From assembly GCA_963750195.1 (NCBI GenBank), contig CAVVPS010000018.1:328735-392734 (forward strand): DNA of 64,000 nt, given 5' to 3'. A program made the translations under genes and the position numbers. The stretch comes from AP-15 sp963750195. GTDB lineage: Bacteria > Pseudomonadota > Alphaproteobacteria > ATCC43930 > CGMCC-115725. How positions within the stretch are numbered: the first letter of the stretch is position 1; every line of letters starts with the position of its first letter. Shown here in pieces: positions 1-9,760 of the stretch. A model generated the notes under the pieces. The model was given only the letters and a program-made list of their open reading frames with translations. It searched no databases and was not told where the DNA came from.

Positions 1-151
1 ATTATTTCCGCCCTACAATCGCCCGTGAACCTTCCTCCGCAACCGGTCGACCGGCATTGCGGCGCCGATCGGATGTCTCCGAACCGCCGGAGCGCGGGTG
101 ATCGGCGTCTAAGCGGCCGTCACCCGCCCTTTGAGCCCTGGGGATCGAACA

Positions 152-904
152 CTACCCTTGCGCAGCTTGCATCCATTCCGCGGGGATCGATTGCGCCCGC
201 TGGTCGGCCACCAGTTGTCTGCGACGGAGCTGCTCCTCCGGGCTAATCGACGCCGGGTCCTCGCGGAACTCCGGCCCCATCGCCATCGCTTTCTTGACGG
301 CCGGCCGCTCGCCGATTTCTTCAAGCCAGCGCTTGACGTTTGGAAATTCGTCAATGTCGATCTTGCGGGTCGCCCAGCTCGACGCCCACGGATAGCAGAT
401 CATATCGGCGATCGTGTATTCGCCGGCCGCAAGATACCGCTTGTTGAACAATCCGAGGTTCATGACCCCATAGATGCGGTGTGTCTCATTGTCAAAGCGG
501 CGAATGGCGTAGGAAAGGTCGCCGTTGTTGCCGCTCTCGAGCGCCCGCCGGAAATGGCCCTGCTCGCCAAGCTTGGGGCCCTGATTGCCGAGCTGCCAAC
601 TGACCCACTGAGCAACATCGTATTTGCCGCGCGGATCCGACGGCAGGAAGCGTCCCTCCTTCTCGGCGATGTAGGTCATGATTGCCCCGGATTCGAAGAT
701 CGAGATCGGAGCACCGCCGCCCATCGGCTCGTCGTCGACGATCGCCGGCATCCGGCCGTTGGGAGATATTTTCAGGAATTCGGGGGTGAGCTGGTCCCCC
801 CGACCAATATTAATCGGCTTGATCGTGTAGGGGGTTCCCAACTCCTCGAGCAAAATGACGGTCTTCTTGCCATTACCTGTCGGCCAGAAATAGAGGGTGA
901 TCAT
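152..904 (-). CDS. Glutathione S-transferase, Nu-class (YfcG/YghU-like)
   Basis: A 250-residue cytosolic glutathione transferase. Residues 1-90 form the thioredoxin-like domain, with the glutathione-site sequence FWPTGNGKK near residue 6 and the cis-proline motif RMPAIVDD near residue 51. The helical C-terminal domain follows. The GDQ-x-PEFLKISPN pattern and the GGGAPISIFE segment are typical of the Nu class, which acts as a glutathione-dependent disulfide reductase or peroxidase. A close paralogue with the same motifs lies at 30463-31188. The upstream gene on the same strand is a hydantoinase, 92 bases away, so a shared transcript is possible. The substrate cannot be read from sequence. Confidence 0.9.
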   Translation of the reverse strand: MITLYFWPTGNGKKTVILLEELGTPYTIKPINIGRGDQLTPEFLKISPNGRMPAIVDDEPMGGGAPISIFESGAIMTYIAEKEGRFLPSDPRGKYDVAQWVSWQLGNQGPKLGEQGHFRRALESGNNGDLSYAIRRFDNETHRIYGVMNLGLFNKRYLAAGEYTIADMICYPWASSWATRKIDIDEFPNVKRWLEEIGERPAVKKAMAMGPEFREDPASISPEEQLRRRQLVADQRAQSIPAEWMQAAQG

Positions 905-996
905 CGGATTTTCTCCTGTTCAACGTGACAGCGTGTGGATCGCGGCTCATTGCCAAGCCCGATCGTCCACCATGGCGGATGGGTCGCTCGGGGGCG

Positions 997-3132
997 TCAC
1001 CGCTGCTCAGCAGATAGCCGATCCGGTCGAGAGCGTCTACTGGCTCCCACGGCGGACCAAAGTCCCTCATGACTTTGGCGGCGGGAAAAGAGGGCGATGT
1101 CGATCCAACCGAGCGGAGTTATCGTGGCGCGATCACCGGGGCGCAACAGCACCGTGGTCATCGCGGATTCAATGATCGCGGGGCCTTCGATGACTTGCGC
1201 AGGGACTAGCGCGTCGAAATCCCAGACCGAGGCCACGATCCACGCGTCGAGCCAGATCCGTCGGTCACAGCGAGGCTTCGCCAGCTCCGCCTCGGGCAGA
1301 CAGGGCTCCTGTGGCAATGCCGAAAGGATGCCGGCGACGGCGACGCGGGCATTGACGAGGACCGTCTCCTGGTCGGGTGAGGAGTAGGTGTAAAGCTCTT
1401 CGTGGCGGCGGTGAAACCGTTCGACGATCTGCGCCAGCGGATCGGGCATGGTCCAGTCGACATCGTCGAGCGGCACGGCAATCTCGAACACCTGCTCGCC
1501 GTAGCGCATATCGACCGAGCGCGCGGCTCGCGCCGGCCCGTCGAACGAGGCGCGCAGCCGCGTCAGCCCCTCGGCCTCCATCTCGTCGAAGAGCCGTTTG
1601 ATCGCGGCCCCGTCAAGCGCGCGGGTATCGCCGATATGGGTGCGCGCGACCTCAAAGCGTAGATCGGTGGTGAGCATGCCCCAAGCCGACAGCACTGCCG
1701 CAACCCTCGGCGCAATGACTCGCGTCAGGTCGAGCTGGCGGGCGATATCGGTCGCGTGCAGCCCCGAGGCTCCGCCAAAGGCGAGCAGGGCGAATTGCCT
1801 GGGGTCGACGCCGCGGCGCACCGAGACCAACCGCACCCCCTCGGCCATATTCGTGTTGACGACGCGATGGATCCCCTGAGCCGCGGCGAGCCGGCTGGTG
1901 CCGAGTGCGGCGGCGATACGGTCCACCGCGGCCTCAGCCGCGGAGCGGTCGAGCCGTCGCTGACCGCCCAGAAAGCTCGCCTCGTCGAGATAGCCCAGCA
2001 CCAGATTGGCGTCGGTGACCGTCGCCTCGACGCCGCCGTTGCGGTAACAGGCCGGGCCTGGAACCGCGCCGGCGCTGTGCGGGCCGACATGCAGGATGCC
2101 ACCGTTATCGACCCGGGCGATCGAGCCGCCGCCGGCGCCGATGCTGGCGATGTCCAGGCTGTTCAACGCGATCGCCTGGCCAGCGACACGGCGGCCGGTC
2201 GACAGGATCGGACGTCCCGAGACGATCAGCGAGATGTCGGTGCTGGTCCCTCCCATGTCGAACGGGATCAGATCGGCGGCGCCGACCAGCCGCGCCGCAT
2301 GGACGCTGCCGGCGACACCGCCCGCCGGCCCGGAAAGTACGGCGCCCGCCGCCAGCCGGCCCGCCTCGTCTATCGGCGCGACACCGCCATGCGACTGAAT
2401 GATCAAAGTCGGCCCGCGATACCCGGCCTCGGCGAGGCGCTGCTCGAGCCGCTCCAGATACCGCGATAGAACTGGCCCGACATAGGCGTTGACCACGGTC
2501 GTCGAGACCCGCTCGAATTCCTTGATCTGCGGCAATACCTGGGCGGACAGCGAGACATAAACGCCCGGCAGCTCGCGTTCGACGGCTTGGCGGGTGGCGC
2601 GTTCATGGCTCGGATCGCGCCAAGAGTGCAGATAGCACACGGCCACCGCCTCGACCCGTTCGCGCTTGAGCGCGGCGATCGCCTGGTCGAGCGAAGCCGG
2701 ATCGAGTGGCGTCTCGACCCTGCCGTCGCCGCGTAGACGCTCACGCACCCCGAGCCGCAGCCGGCGCGGAACCAACTGCTCGGGCGGCGGCAAGCGCAGA
2801 TTGTAGCGGTCCTCCTTGAGCCCTTCGCGCATCTCGATCACGTCGCGATGGCCCTCCGTCGTCAGCAGCCCGACGCGCGCGCCGCGGCGCTCCAGCAGGG
2901 CGTTGGTTGCAACGGTGGTGCCGTGGATGATGCGGTCGGTCTCGGCCAGCAGCGCTGCACGCCCGCAACCGAGTTTTCGCGCCAGCAGTTCGAGCCCGTC
3001 GAGCACGCCGATCGAGGGATCGTCGGGGGTTGAGGGAACCTTCTCTAGGGTCGCCCTGCCGAGATCGTCGACTGCGACGAGATCGGTAAAGGTTCCGCCA
3101 ACATCGATGCCGATGCGGTATATCGCCACCAC
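997..3132 (-). CDS. hyuA: Hydantoinase/oxoprolinase subunit A (N-methylhydantoinase A family)
   Basis: About 711 residues. ATP-dependent hydantoinase/5-oxoprolinase A subunits open cyclic amides. The N-terminal domain begins IGIDVGGTFTDLVAVD, the actin-like phosphate-binding loop, and TTVATNALLERRG follows near residue 77. The catalytic HyuA domain carries FDMGGTSTDISL. The open frame could begin at a TTG at 3150, but GTG codons at 3132 and 3129 follow a GGAAGGG tract and give the usual family N-terminus, so I use GTG. The partner B subunit (HyuB) is not adjacent in this window, which is unusual because the two normally sit together. The gene lies 28 bases downstream of the CBS-BON gene. Confidence 0.88.
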   Translation of the reverse strand: MVAIYRIGIDVGGTFTDLVAVDDLGRATLEKVPSTPDDPSIGVLDGLELLARKLGCGRAALLAETDRIIHGTTVATNALLERRGARVGLLTTEGHRDVIEMREGLKEDRYNLRLPPPEQLVPRRLRLGVRERLRGDGRVETPLDPASLDQAIAALKRERVEAVAVCYLHSWRDPSHERATRQAVERELPGVYVSLSAQVLPQIKEFERVSTTVVNAYVGPVLSRYLERLEQRLAEAGYRGPTLIIQSHGGVAPIDEAGRLAAGAVLSGPAGGVAGSVHAARLVGAADLIPFDMGGTSTDISLIVSGRPILSTGRRVAGQAIALNSLDIASIGAGGGSIARVDNGGILHVGPHSAGAVPGPACYRNGGVEATVTDANLVLGYLDEASFLGGQRRLDRSAAEAAVDRIAAALGTSRLAAAQGIHRVVNTNMAEGVRLVSVRRGVDPRQFALLAFGGASGLHATDIARQLDLTRVIAPRVAAVLSAWGMLTTDLRFEVARTHIGDTRALDGAAIKRLFDEMEAEGLTRLRASFDGPARAARSVDMRYGEQVFEIAVPLDDVDWTMPDPLAQIVERFHRRHEELYTYSSPDQETVLVNARVAVAGILSALPQEPCLPEAELAKPRCDRRIWLDAWIVASVWDFDALVPAQVIEGPAIIESAMTTVLLRPGDRATITPLGWIDIALFSRRQSHEGLWSAVGASRRSRPDRLSAEQR

Positions 3133-3160
3133 GCCCTTCCGCTTCCCCAAAGTTCGATGT

Positions 3161-3901
3161 TCAGCGGGTGCGCGGCGCGATCGTCTGTGGAGCTTCCTGG
3201 GTAGCCTCGATGACGGTCCCGGAAACGGGCTCGACCCAGACCAGGCGATCCGAGATCCCCTTGACCCCCGGTATGTTCTCGGCAGCGACGCGTAGCGCCT
3301 CGCGTTCGTGCTCGTCGAAGACGACCCCGCTCAGCTCGACGACGCCGTCGGCGACCGCGATCGTCAGCCCGTCCCGCGGCGCCCACTCGACCTTTTCCAA
3401 TTCGGCTAGAATTCGCGCGCGGATATCCTCGTCGCTCGCCGCTGGGGCTGCCTGCGCGTCGAGCGCTTTTCCGAGCGCGGCCAGCAAATCGGCGCGGCTG
3501 ATGATGCCGGCAAGCTTACCGCCGTCGATTACCGGCAGACGCTTGACGTGGTGATGCTCCATCAGGGCGACGATGTCGCCGAGCGACGTGTCGACGCCGA
3601 TGGTCACGACCTCGTGGGTCATCAGCTCGCCGACGACGCGCCCATGGGTCCTGACATATTCGCTCGCCATTCGCCCCGGCCCGAGCACGAATTCGAGCCA
3701 CCGCCAGTGATGCTTTTCGGTGGCGAGCTCGCTGCGGTGCAACAGATCGCCTTCGGTCAGGATTCCGATCACTTTGCCGCCGGCATCCACCACCGGCAGG
3801 CCGCTCACCTTGTTGTCGAGCATCAGCCGGATGGCGTCGCGGATCGGCGCGTCGCGCCCGATCGACACGATGTTGCGGGTCATGACCTCCGAGGCCTGCA
3901 T
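3161..3901 (-). CDS. CBS-pair plus BON domain protein
   Basis: 246 residues. Two CBS motifs (about residues 1-60 and 90-150, with VMTRNIVSIGRDA and LMTHEVVTIGVDT) form an adenine-nucleotide-sensing Bateman module. A BON domain follows at about 165-235 (VVELSGVVFDEHEREALRVAAENIPGV is split here only by its length). The ATG at 3901 follows an AGGAGA site; an in-frame extension reaching upstream to 4045 overlaps pgk and is rejected. It sits 49 bases downstream of pgk and probably belongs to the same operon as pgk and the DUF4239 gene. Proteins of this design are typical of energy and low-oxygen stress sets. The ligand is unknown. Confidence 0.9.
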   Translation of the reverse strand: MQASEVMTRNIVSIGRDAPIRDAIRLMLDNKVSGLPVVDAGGKVIGILTEGDLLHRSELATEKHHWRWLEFVLGPGRMASEYVRTHGRVVGELMTHEVVTIGVDTSLGDIVALMEHHHVKRLPVIDGGKLAGIISRADLLAALGKALDAQAAPAASDEDIRARILAELEKVEWAPRDGLTIAVADGVVELSGVVFDEHEREALRVAAENIPGVKGISDRLVWVEPVSGTVIEATQEAPQTIAPRTR

Positions 3902-3950
3902 ACGGCATCTCCTGTGGTTCAGCGGAATGTGCCGGGCGGCCGGAGCAGCG

Positions 3951-5162
3951 TCAATCTTGGCGAGCAGCGGCGACCAATGCTGCAACGCCCGGCAATTCCC
4001 GCCCCTCCAGCCATTCGAGGAAGGCGCCGCCTGCGGTCGAAACATAGGACAACTGATCGGTCACCCCCGCGGCGGCGAGAGCAGCCACCGTGTCGCCGCC
4101 GCCGGCCACGCTGCGCAGCCGTCCCATTCGGGTGAGTTCGGCGACCTTCTTCGCCACCGCCAGCGTGCCGCGGTCGAAAGGCGGGGTCTCAAAAGCTCCG
4201 AGCGGCCCGTTCCAGACGAGGGTTCGACTCTCGTCGAGTGCGGTGGCGACGCGCGCCACCGTCGCGGGGCCGATGTCGAGGACCATCATGTCGTCGGCGA
4301 CCGCGTTGATCGCGACGGTCTGCGCGGCGGCCCCGGAAACGAGCTCGCCAGCAACGACGGCATCCTCAGGCAGAATGACGCGGCAGTTGCGTTCGGCGGC
4401 GAGTGCAATGATTTGGCGGGCGTTCTCCGCCATATCGCGCTCGCACAGCGAGCGGCCGACCGCTGTGCCCTGGGCGTACAGCAGGGTGTTCGCCATTGCC
4501 CCGCCGATCGCCAGCACATCGACCTTGCTGAGCAGAAAGCGCAACAGGTCGAGCTTGGTCGAGACCTTGGCGCCGCCGATCAGCGCCAGAACCGGCCGCA
4601 CCGGATGTTCGAGCGCCGCCGACAGCGCATCGAGCTCAGCCTCCATCAGCTTGCCGGCGGCGGCCGGCAGCAAATGCGCGAGCGCTGCGATCGAGGCATG
4701 CGCGCGGTGCGCCGCCGAGAACGCGTCGTCGACATAAACCTCGCCGAGTTCGGCAAGGGCCCTTGCAAAATCGGGCGAGTTGGCTTCCTCGCCAGGGTGA
4801 AAGCGGAGATTCTCGAGGAGCGCCACCTGTCCTGGCCGGAGTGCGGCGACGACCTGCTTTGCCGGCTCGCCGATGCAGTCCGTGGCGAAACTGACCTCGC
4901 GGCCACCGAGCGCCTGCCGCAGCGGCGCGATCAGCGGGCGCAGCGACAGCGCCGGGTCGGGCCGGCCCTTAGGCCGGCCGAAATGCGACATTACGACGAC
5001 CGCCGCACCCTTGCCGAGCAGCGCCTCGATCGTTGGCACGAGGCGCTCGATGCGGGTCGCATCGGTGACCCTGCCGTCCTTCACCGGGACATTGAGATCA
5101 GCGCGCAACAGCACCCGCTTGCCGCGCACATCGATGTCGTCGAGGGTTAGGAAATTGGGCAT
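3951..5162 (-). CDS. pgk: Phosphoglycerate kinase
   Basis: 403 residues, full length for the family. It transfers phosphate between 1,3-bisphosphoglycerate and ADP in the cytosolic glycolysis/gluconeogenesis pathway. The substrate-binding signature VLLRADLNVPVKDGRV is near residue 19, SHFGRPKG near 59, and the nucleotide-binding glycine-rich motif VAGGGDTVAAL near 353. The ATG at 5162 gives the standard MPNFLTLDDIDVRGKRV start. It is embedded between a DUF4239 membrane protein and a CBS-BON stress protein rather than in a gap-pgk-fba glycolytic operon. It may therefore be a second, stress-linked copy; that point is inference, because the rest of the genome is not visible. Confidence 0.95.
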   Translation of the reverse strand: MPNFLTLDDIDVRGKRVLLRADLNVPVKDGRVTDATRIERLVPTIEALLGKGAAVVVMSHFGRPKGRPDPALSLRPLIAPLRQALGGREVSFATDCIGEPAKQVVAALRPGQVALLENLRFHPGEEANSPDFARALAELGEVYVDDAFSAAHRAHASIAALAHLLPAAAGKLMEAELDALSAALEHPVRPVLALIGGAKVSTKLDLLRFLLSKVDVLAIGGAMANTLLYAQGTAVGRSLCERDMAENARQIIALAAERNCRVILPEDAVVAGELVSGAAAQTVAINAVADDMMVLDIGPATVARVATALDESRTLVWNGPLGAFETPPFDRGTLAVAKKVAELTRMGRLRSVAGGGDTVAALAAAGVTDQLSYVSTAGGAFLEWLEGRELPGVAALVAAARQD

Positions 5163-5224
5163 GGCTGCCTCCGATGCGCAGATTTCGCGCCGCCGATCTT
5201 AGCCCTGCCGAGCCGCCCTCGTCT

Positions 5225-6025
5225 CTATCGGCTGAGCTGGGCGAGTGCATCGCGCATCGGTTGGCTCGATACCATAAACAGCCCGCTAAACGGCGTGTCG
5301 AGATCCAGCAAGACAAAAATCACCGAGGCGATCGATAACGCCCCCAGCGTGATCGTAACGTAGGACAGCAGATTTCGCGGCGCGCTCAATCCGAAGCTGG
5401 CGAACACGATCACCAGCCAAAAGGTGAGCACGCCGTAGAAGGGGATCGAGATCGAGTTGTGAGACTCCTCGATCACTTTCCAGCGCATTCGCATCAACAG
5501 CTCGAACTGGTTGAGAATGGTCAAGGAAAGCTGCCGGTGCATCGGATCCAGCGGACGAAGGTCACGCAGGTCGGTTTCGAGTTCTGTCAGCAGTCGCCCC
5601 AAATCGGTGTTTTCAATTTCCTCGCCGCTCGGGCTGCGCGGATTTTTGGGATAATAATTCCCTGGTGGCGCCGGCTCATCGGCCCAAGTGGCCGCGATTT
5701 TCGCCGCGGTATAGCTGCGCAGCAGGATCCGCGCCGGTAGGGTTTCGCTGCCATAGATGCGCAGCGAGCGGTCGAGCTGGATCAGCTGGATGGCGACGCC
5801 ACGCAGATCAGTGTCGACGGCGTCGAACGACGCCTTGACCGAACTGGTCAGCAATCCCAGCACCAAGGCGGCAAAGGTCACCAGCATCGTAACCACCAAC
5901 CGGATCAAATCGTTCGTCTCCGGGCTGCGATGACGCTCGGACAGAAACCGCCGGACGAATACGCCGAGTGCGCTGCCGCCGAGCAGGATCAGCAGCAGGA
6001 TCGCGGCGCCGGACAGCTCGCTCAT
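5225..6025 (-). CDS. DUF4239 (bestrophin-like) membrane protein
   Basis: 266 residues with hydrophobic segments near the N-terminus (about 6-25), at about 40-62, and two near the C-terminus (about 185-235). The region RLVVTMLVTFAALVLGLLTSSVKASF and a soluble central part with basic and acidic helices match the DUF4239/bestrophin-like family, whose role is not established. The gene lies 62 bases upstream of pgk on the same strand and diverges from the universal stress gene at 6146, leaving a 120-base shared control region. No distinct operator was recognised there. Confidence 0.8.
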   Translation of the reverse strand: MSELSGAAILLLILLGGSALGVFVRRFLSERHRSPETNDLIRLVVTMLVTFAALVLGLLTSSVKASFDAVDTDLRGVAIQLIQLDRSLRIYGSETLPARILLRSYTAAKIAATWADEPAPPGNYYPKNPRSPSGEEIENTDLGRLLTELETDLRDLRPLDPMHRQLSLTILNQFELLMRMRWKVIEESHNSISIPFYGVLTFWLVIVFASFGLSAPRNLLSYVTITLGALSIASVIFVLLDLDTPFSGLFMVSSQPMRDALAQLSR

Positions 6026-6145
6026 AACCCCTTACCCCCTTCGCACCGCTGACCCCGACGCGGCAGCGCAGGCGATCCCATGTCGCCGGACCGCGAATTT
6101 GCGGTAATCTCACCCTGGCGGCTGGGGTGCGCCAAAGGAGCTCCG

Positions 6146-7012
6146 ATGATCAAGACCATTCTCGTTCCCGCAACCGGAACCGATAAGGATGCGGCGGTTT
6201 TTGCCGCGGCCCTTGCGGTCGCCCGCCGGTTTGCTGCCCATCTCGATTTTCTCCATGTTCGCCTCGACGCGGCGGCGGTGGCGATCGGCCTGGCGTCGGA
6301 CGCCAGCGGTGCGGCAATGACCGGCAGCCTGGTCGAGAGCCTCGACGAGGGGGCAGACCGTCTCGAGGCGCGGGCGAGACAAATGTTCGAGCAGTTCTGC
6401 GCCAGTGAAGGGCTGGCGATGGTCGATACCCCACCCGGCCCCTCGGGTCCGTCGGCGCAGTGGACGCGGCAAATCGGCACCGAAACCTATTGGGTTGCCG
6501 AGTATGGGCGCGCGGCAGATCTGATGGTCATCGGGCGCTCCGCCGATGGCGACGGCCTTGCTCCGGAGACGATCGAGGCCGCCTTGCTAGAAAGCGGCCG
6601 CCCGATACTAATCCCGACCGCTACGCCGATGACCAGCGTGCCCGAGACCATCGTCATCGCCTGGAAAGCGACGCGCGAGGCCGCCCATGCGGTGACCGCA
6701 GCGTTGCCGTTTGTGGCGTTGGCCAAACGGATCATGATCCTGACCGTCTCGGAAGAAGAGAACTCGTCGAGCGAGGAAGGAAGCCGGCTGATGGCCAGTT
6801 TGCGCTGGCGGGGGATCGAGGTCTCGGCCAACCGACTACAGCCGGATGGGCGCAGCCCGGCCGATACCATGCTCGCCGCCGCGGCCGAGCACCAGGCCCT
6901 GCTGGTAATGGGAGGGTACGGCCACAGTCGGTTGCGCCAATGGATGTTCGGCGGCTTTACTCAGCACGTGCTGCAAACAGCGGCGGCGGTGCCGGTTCTG
7001 ATCGCGCATTGA
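6146..7012 (+). CDS. Tandem universal stress protein
   Basis: 288 residues holding two UspA-type units. The first begins MIKTILVPATGTDKDAAVFAAAL; the second, from about residue 150, ends in the ATP-binding pattern LVMGGYGHSRLRQWMFGG (G-2x-G-9x-G type) and VPVLIAH. The ATG at 6146 follows AAAGGAG with good spacing; a longer in-frame start at 6080 lacks a ribosome site. Double-Usp proteins of this kind serve in stationary-phase and stress survival in the cytoplasm. It is followed 24 bases later by lpdA. Confidence 0.92.
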   Translation: MIKTILVPATGTDKDAAVFAAALAVARRFAAHLDFLHVRLDAAAVAIGLASDASGAAMTGSLVESLDEGADRLEARARQMFEQFCASEGLAMVDTPPGPSGPSAQWTRQIGTETYWVAEYGRAADLMVIGRSADGDGLAPETIEAALLESGRPILIPTATPMTSVPETIVIAWKATREAAHAVTAALPFVALAKRIMILTVSEEENSSSEEGSRLMASLRWRGIEVSANRLQPDGRSPADTMLAAAAEHQALLVMGGYGHSRLRQWMFGGFTQHVLQTAAAVPVLIAH

Positions 7013-7036
7013 GGGTCGTCGACCGGTCGAACGGTC

Positions 7037-8434
7037 ATGCCCGATCGCTACGACGTCGTCATCATCGGGGCCGGGCCGGGCGGCTATGTCGCGGCGATCC
7101 GGGCAGCGCAGCTTGGGCTCCAGACGGCCTGCGTCGAGGGCCGCAACAGCCTCGGCGGGACCTGCCTCAACATCGGCTGCATCCCGTCCAAGGCATTGCT
7201 GCAATCCTCGGAGAAATTCGCCGAAGCCCGGCACGCTCTCGCCGAGCACGGGATCAAAGTCGGCGACGTTGGGCTCGACCTCGGCGCGATGATGGCGCGC
7301 AAGGATCGGGTGGTAACCACTCTGACCCGCGGCGTCGAGTTCCTGTTCCGCAAGAACAAGGTCGACTGGCTCAAGGGTTTCGGGCGTATAACCGCGCCTG
7401 GGAAAGTTGCCGTCGCCCGCGCTGATGGCGCCGAGCACGAAATCGCGGCCGGGTCGATCGTTATCGCCACCGGCTCGGAAAGCGCGCCGCTGCCGGGTGT
7501 CGCGATCGACGAGCAGCGCATTCTTTCTTCGACCGGGGCCTTGGCGCTCGATCATGTGCCGAACCGGCTCGTCGTTATTGGCGGCGGCTATATCGGGCTC
7601 GAATTGGGCTCGGTGTGGCAGCGGCTAGGCGCCAAAGTGACGGTGGTCGAACTGCTCGACCGGATCGTGCCGAATATGGACCGGGAGCTCGCAACCGCTC
7701 TGCAACGGGTCCTGACCCGTCAAGGGATCGAGTTCAAGCTCGGCGCCAGGGTAACCGAGATCCGCGAAGCGGGCGACGGCGTGACCATCGAGATCGAGGG
7801 CGCCGAACGCGAGAGCCTTTCCGCTGACGCGGTGCTGGTGGCGATCGGCCGGCGCCCATACACCAAGGGGTTGGGGCTGGAAACCATCGGGATCGCGCGC
7901 GATGCCCAGGGCCGGGTTGTGGTCGATGATGGCTTTGCCACCAGCGTGCCCGGGATCTACGCAATCGGCGACGTAATTCGCGGGCCGATGTTGGCGCACA
8001 AGGCCATGGAGGAGGGCGCAGCGTTGGCCGAGCGGCTTGCCGGGCAGAAACTGTCGATCGATTACAATGCGATCCCGGCAGTGGTCTACACCTGGCCCGA
8101 GGTCGCCTCGGTCGGCAGCACCGAGGAGGAACTGAAGGCGGCGGGGACCCTTTACCGCGCCGGCAAATTCCCATTCAGCGCCACGCCGCGCGCCCGCACC
8201 AATGGCGACACCGAGGGGTTTGTCAAGATCCTCGCCGACAGCGCGACCGACCGGGTCCTGGGCGTGCACATCATCGGTCCCGACGCCGGCACGATGATCG
8301 CCGAGGCGACGTTGGCGATCGAATTCGGCGCCGCGGCCGAGGACATCGCCCGTACCTGTCACGCCCACCCGACCTTGAGCGAAGCGATGAAGGAAGCGGC
8401 CCTCGCCGTCGACGGCCGCGCCATCCATGTCTGA
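7037..8434 (+). CDS. lpdA: Dihydrolipoamide dehydrogenase (E3)
   Basis: 465 residues. FAD/NAD-dependent E3 component that reoxidises dihydrolipoamide in 2-oxoacid dehydrogenase and glycine cleavage complexes. The FAD motif VVIIGAGPGGYVAAIRAAQLG is near residue 7, the redox disulfide sits in GGTCLNIGCIPSK (about 37-49), the NAD motif VVIGGGYIGLELGS is near 180, and the C-terminal catalytic His-Glu pair lies in CHAHPTLSEA. No E1 or E2 genes are adjacent; it follows a universal stress gene and converges on metZ. It could serve any of the E3-requiring complexes. Confidence 0.95.
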   Translation: MPDRYDVVIIGAGPGGYVAAIRAAQLGLQTACVEGRNSLGGTCLNIGCIPSKALLQSSEKFAEARHALAEHGIKVGDVGLDLGAMMARKDRVVTTLTRGVEFLFRKNKVDWLKGFGRITAPGKVAVARADGAEHEIAAGSIVIATGSESAPLPGVAIDEQRILSSTGALALDHVPNRLVVIGGGYIGLELGSVWQRLGAKVTVVELLDRIVPNMDRELATALQRVLTRQGIEFKLGARVTEIREAGDGVTIEIEGAERESLSADAVLVAIGRRPYTKGLGLETIGIARDAQGRVVVDDGFATSVPGIYAIGDVIRGPMLAHKAMEEGAALAERLAGQKLSIDYNAIPAVVYTWPEVASVGSTEEELKAAGTLYRAGKFPFSATPRARTNGDTEGFVKILADSATDRVLGVHIIGPDAGTMIAEATLAIEFGAAAEDIARTCHAHPTLSEAMKEAALAVDGRAIHV

Positions 8435-8464
8435 CCTGGGATTGGGGCGGCCGCAGACCCCCGG

Positions 8465-9670
8465 TCAAACGCGTTGCAGCGCGTTCTCGATGTCGTCAAG
8501 CAGGTCCGCCTCGGCTTCGAGCCCGGCCGAAAAGCGCACCAGGGAGTCGCCGATGCCGAGCTCGGCCCGCGCTTCCGGCTTGAGCCGGGAATGCGTCGTC
8601 GTCGCCGGATGGGTGACGAGGCTCTTTGAATCGCCGAGATTGTTCGAGATGTCGACGAGGCGCAACGCATCGAGAAACCGAAAGCATTCCTCTTTGCCGC
8701 CAGCGACGTCGAAGCAGACCAGGCTGCCGCCCTGCTTCATCTGGCGCTGGGCCAGTTCGTATTGCGGGTGGCTCGGCAGCCCAGGATAGAGCACCCGGGT
8801 GACCTTCGGATGGGCTTCGAGTGCGTGCGCTACGGCGGCGGCGGTGCGGCATTGCCGATCGACGCGCAGCTCCAAAGTCTCCAACCCTTTCAGCAGCAGC
8901 CAGGCGTTGAACGGGCTCAAAGACGGCCCGGTATGCCGGTAGAACAGGCCGAGATCGTCCTTGATGAACTTTTCCGAGGCGAGGATCGCGCCGCCGAGAC
9001 TGCGCCCCTGCCCGTCGATGTGTTTGGTTGCCGAATAGACGGCGACGTCGGCGCCGAGCGCCAGCGGCTTTTGCAGCAGAGGCGTGGCAAAGACGTTGTC
9101 GACGACAAAGAGGCCGCCGGCGCGGTGGGTCAGGCGCGCCACCTCGGCGAGGTCGACGATCTCCATCGCCGGGTTCGACGGGCTTTCGCAAAAAGCGAGC
9201 GCCGCACCGCCGGCCAGCGCCGCTTCCCAGGCGCCGAGATCGCGCCCGTCGACGAGCACAGTTTCGATGCCCCAGCGCGGCAGCAATTCGGAAACGATGT
9301 AATGGCACGAGCCGAACAACGCCCGGCTCGACACGACCTTCTGACCGGCGCGCAAACGGCACAGCAGCGCGGCGAACACCGCCGCCATGCCGCTGGCGGT
9401 GGCGCGACAGGCCTCCGCCCCTTCGAGCAACCGCAGCCGCTCCTCGAACATCGCCACCGTCGGATTGCGGTAGCGCGAATAGACGTAGCGCGACCCCTCC
9501 TGGGCAAAAGCGGTTTCGGCCGCGGCGGCATCGTCGTAGACAAAGCCCGAGGTCATGTACAGCGCTTCGCAGGTCTCGTCATGCGGGCTGCGGGTGGCGC
9601 CGCCGCGTACCAGGATCGTGGCCGGCGCGACGGTGGCGGCGAGGTCGGGGGGTAGGACGGGTTTGGTCAT
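8465..9670 (-). CDS. metZ: O-succinylhomoserine sulfhydrylase
   Basis: 401 residues. PLP enzyme of the Cys/Met-metabolism family that makes homocysteine directly from O-succinylhomoserine and sulfide. The PLP lysine is in YSATKHIDGQGRSLGG (about residue 205) and the tyrosine-arginine pair in YVYSRYRNPTV near 58. The ATG at 9670 follows a GGAGAG site; the longer frame to 9715 would run into the terminator hairpin. The SAM-II riboswitch and terminator in its leader, a pairing well known for alphaproteobacterial methionine genes, strongly support MetZ over cystathionine lyase relatives. Confidence 0.93.
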   Translation of the reverse strand: MTKPVLPPDLAATVAPATILVRGGATRSPHDETCEALYMTSGFVYDDAAAAETAFAQEGSRYVYSRYRNPTVAMFEERLRLLEGAEACRATASGMAAVFAALLCRLRAGQKVVSSRALFGSCHYIVSELLPRWGIETVLVDGRDLGAWEAALAGGAALAFCESPSNPAMEIVDLAEVARLTHRAGGLFVVDNVFATPLLQKPLALGADVAVYSATKHIDGQGRSLGGAILASEKFIKDDLGLFYRHTGPSLSPFNAWLLLKGLETLELRVDRQCRTAAAVAHALEAHPKVTRVLYPGLPSHPQYELAQRQMKQGGSLVCFDVAGGKEECFRFLDALRLVDISNNLGDSKSLVTHPATTTHSRLKPEARAELGIGDSLVRFSAGLEAEADLLDDIENALQRV

Positions 9671-9713
9671 CGGCAGGTCTCTCCATTCCGAGGCCGCACC
9701 AATTCCGGGCAAC

Positions 9714-9745
9714 AAAAAAGCCCCGGTCCCGCGCGGGCCAGGGCT
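9714..9745 (-). terminator. Intrinsic terminator in the metZ leader (attenuator)
   Basis: On the minus strand a GC-rich hairpin (AGCCCTGGCCC pairing with GGGACCGGGGCT, one mismatch and one wobble) is followed at once by six T residues. It lies between the SAM-II aptamer and the metZ start, so it can act as the expression platform for transcription attenuation. The aptamer's 3' pseudoknot strand is only about 16 bases upstream of the hairpin. Confidence 0.8.
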
Positions 9746-9760
9746 CCTTTCAGAACTCCC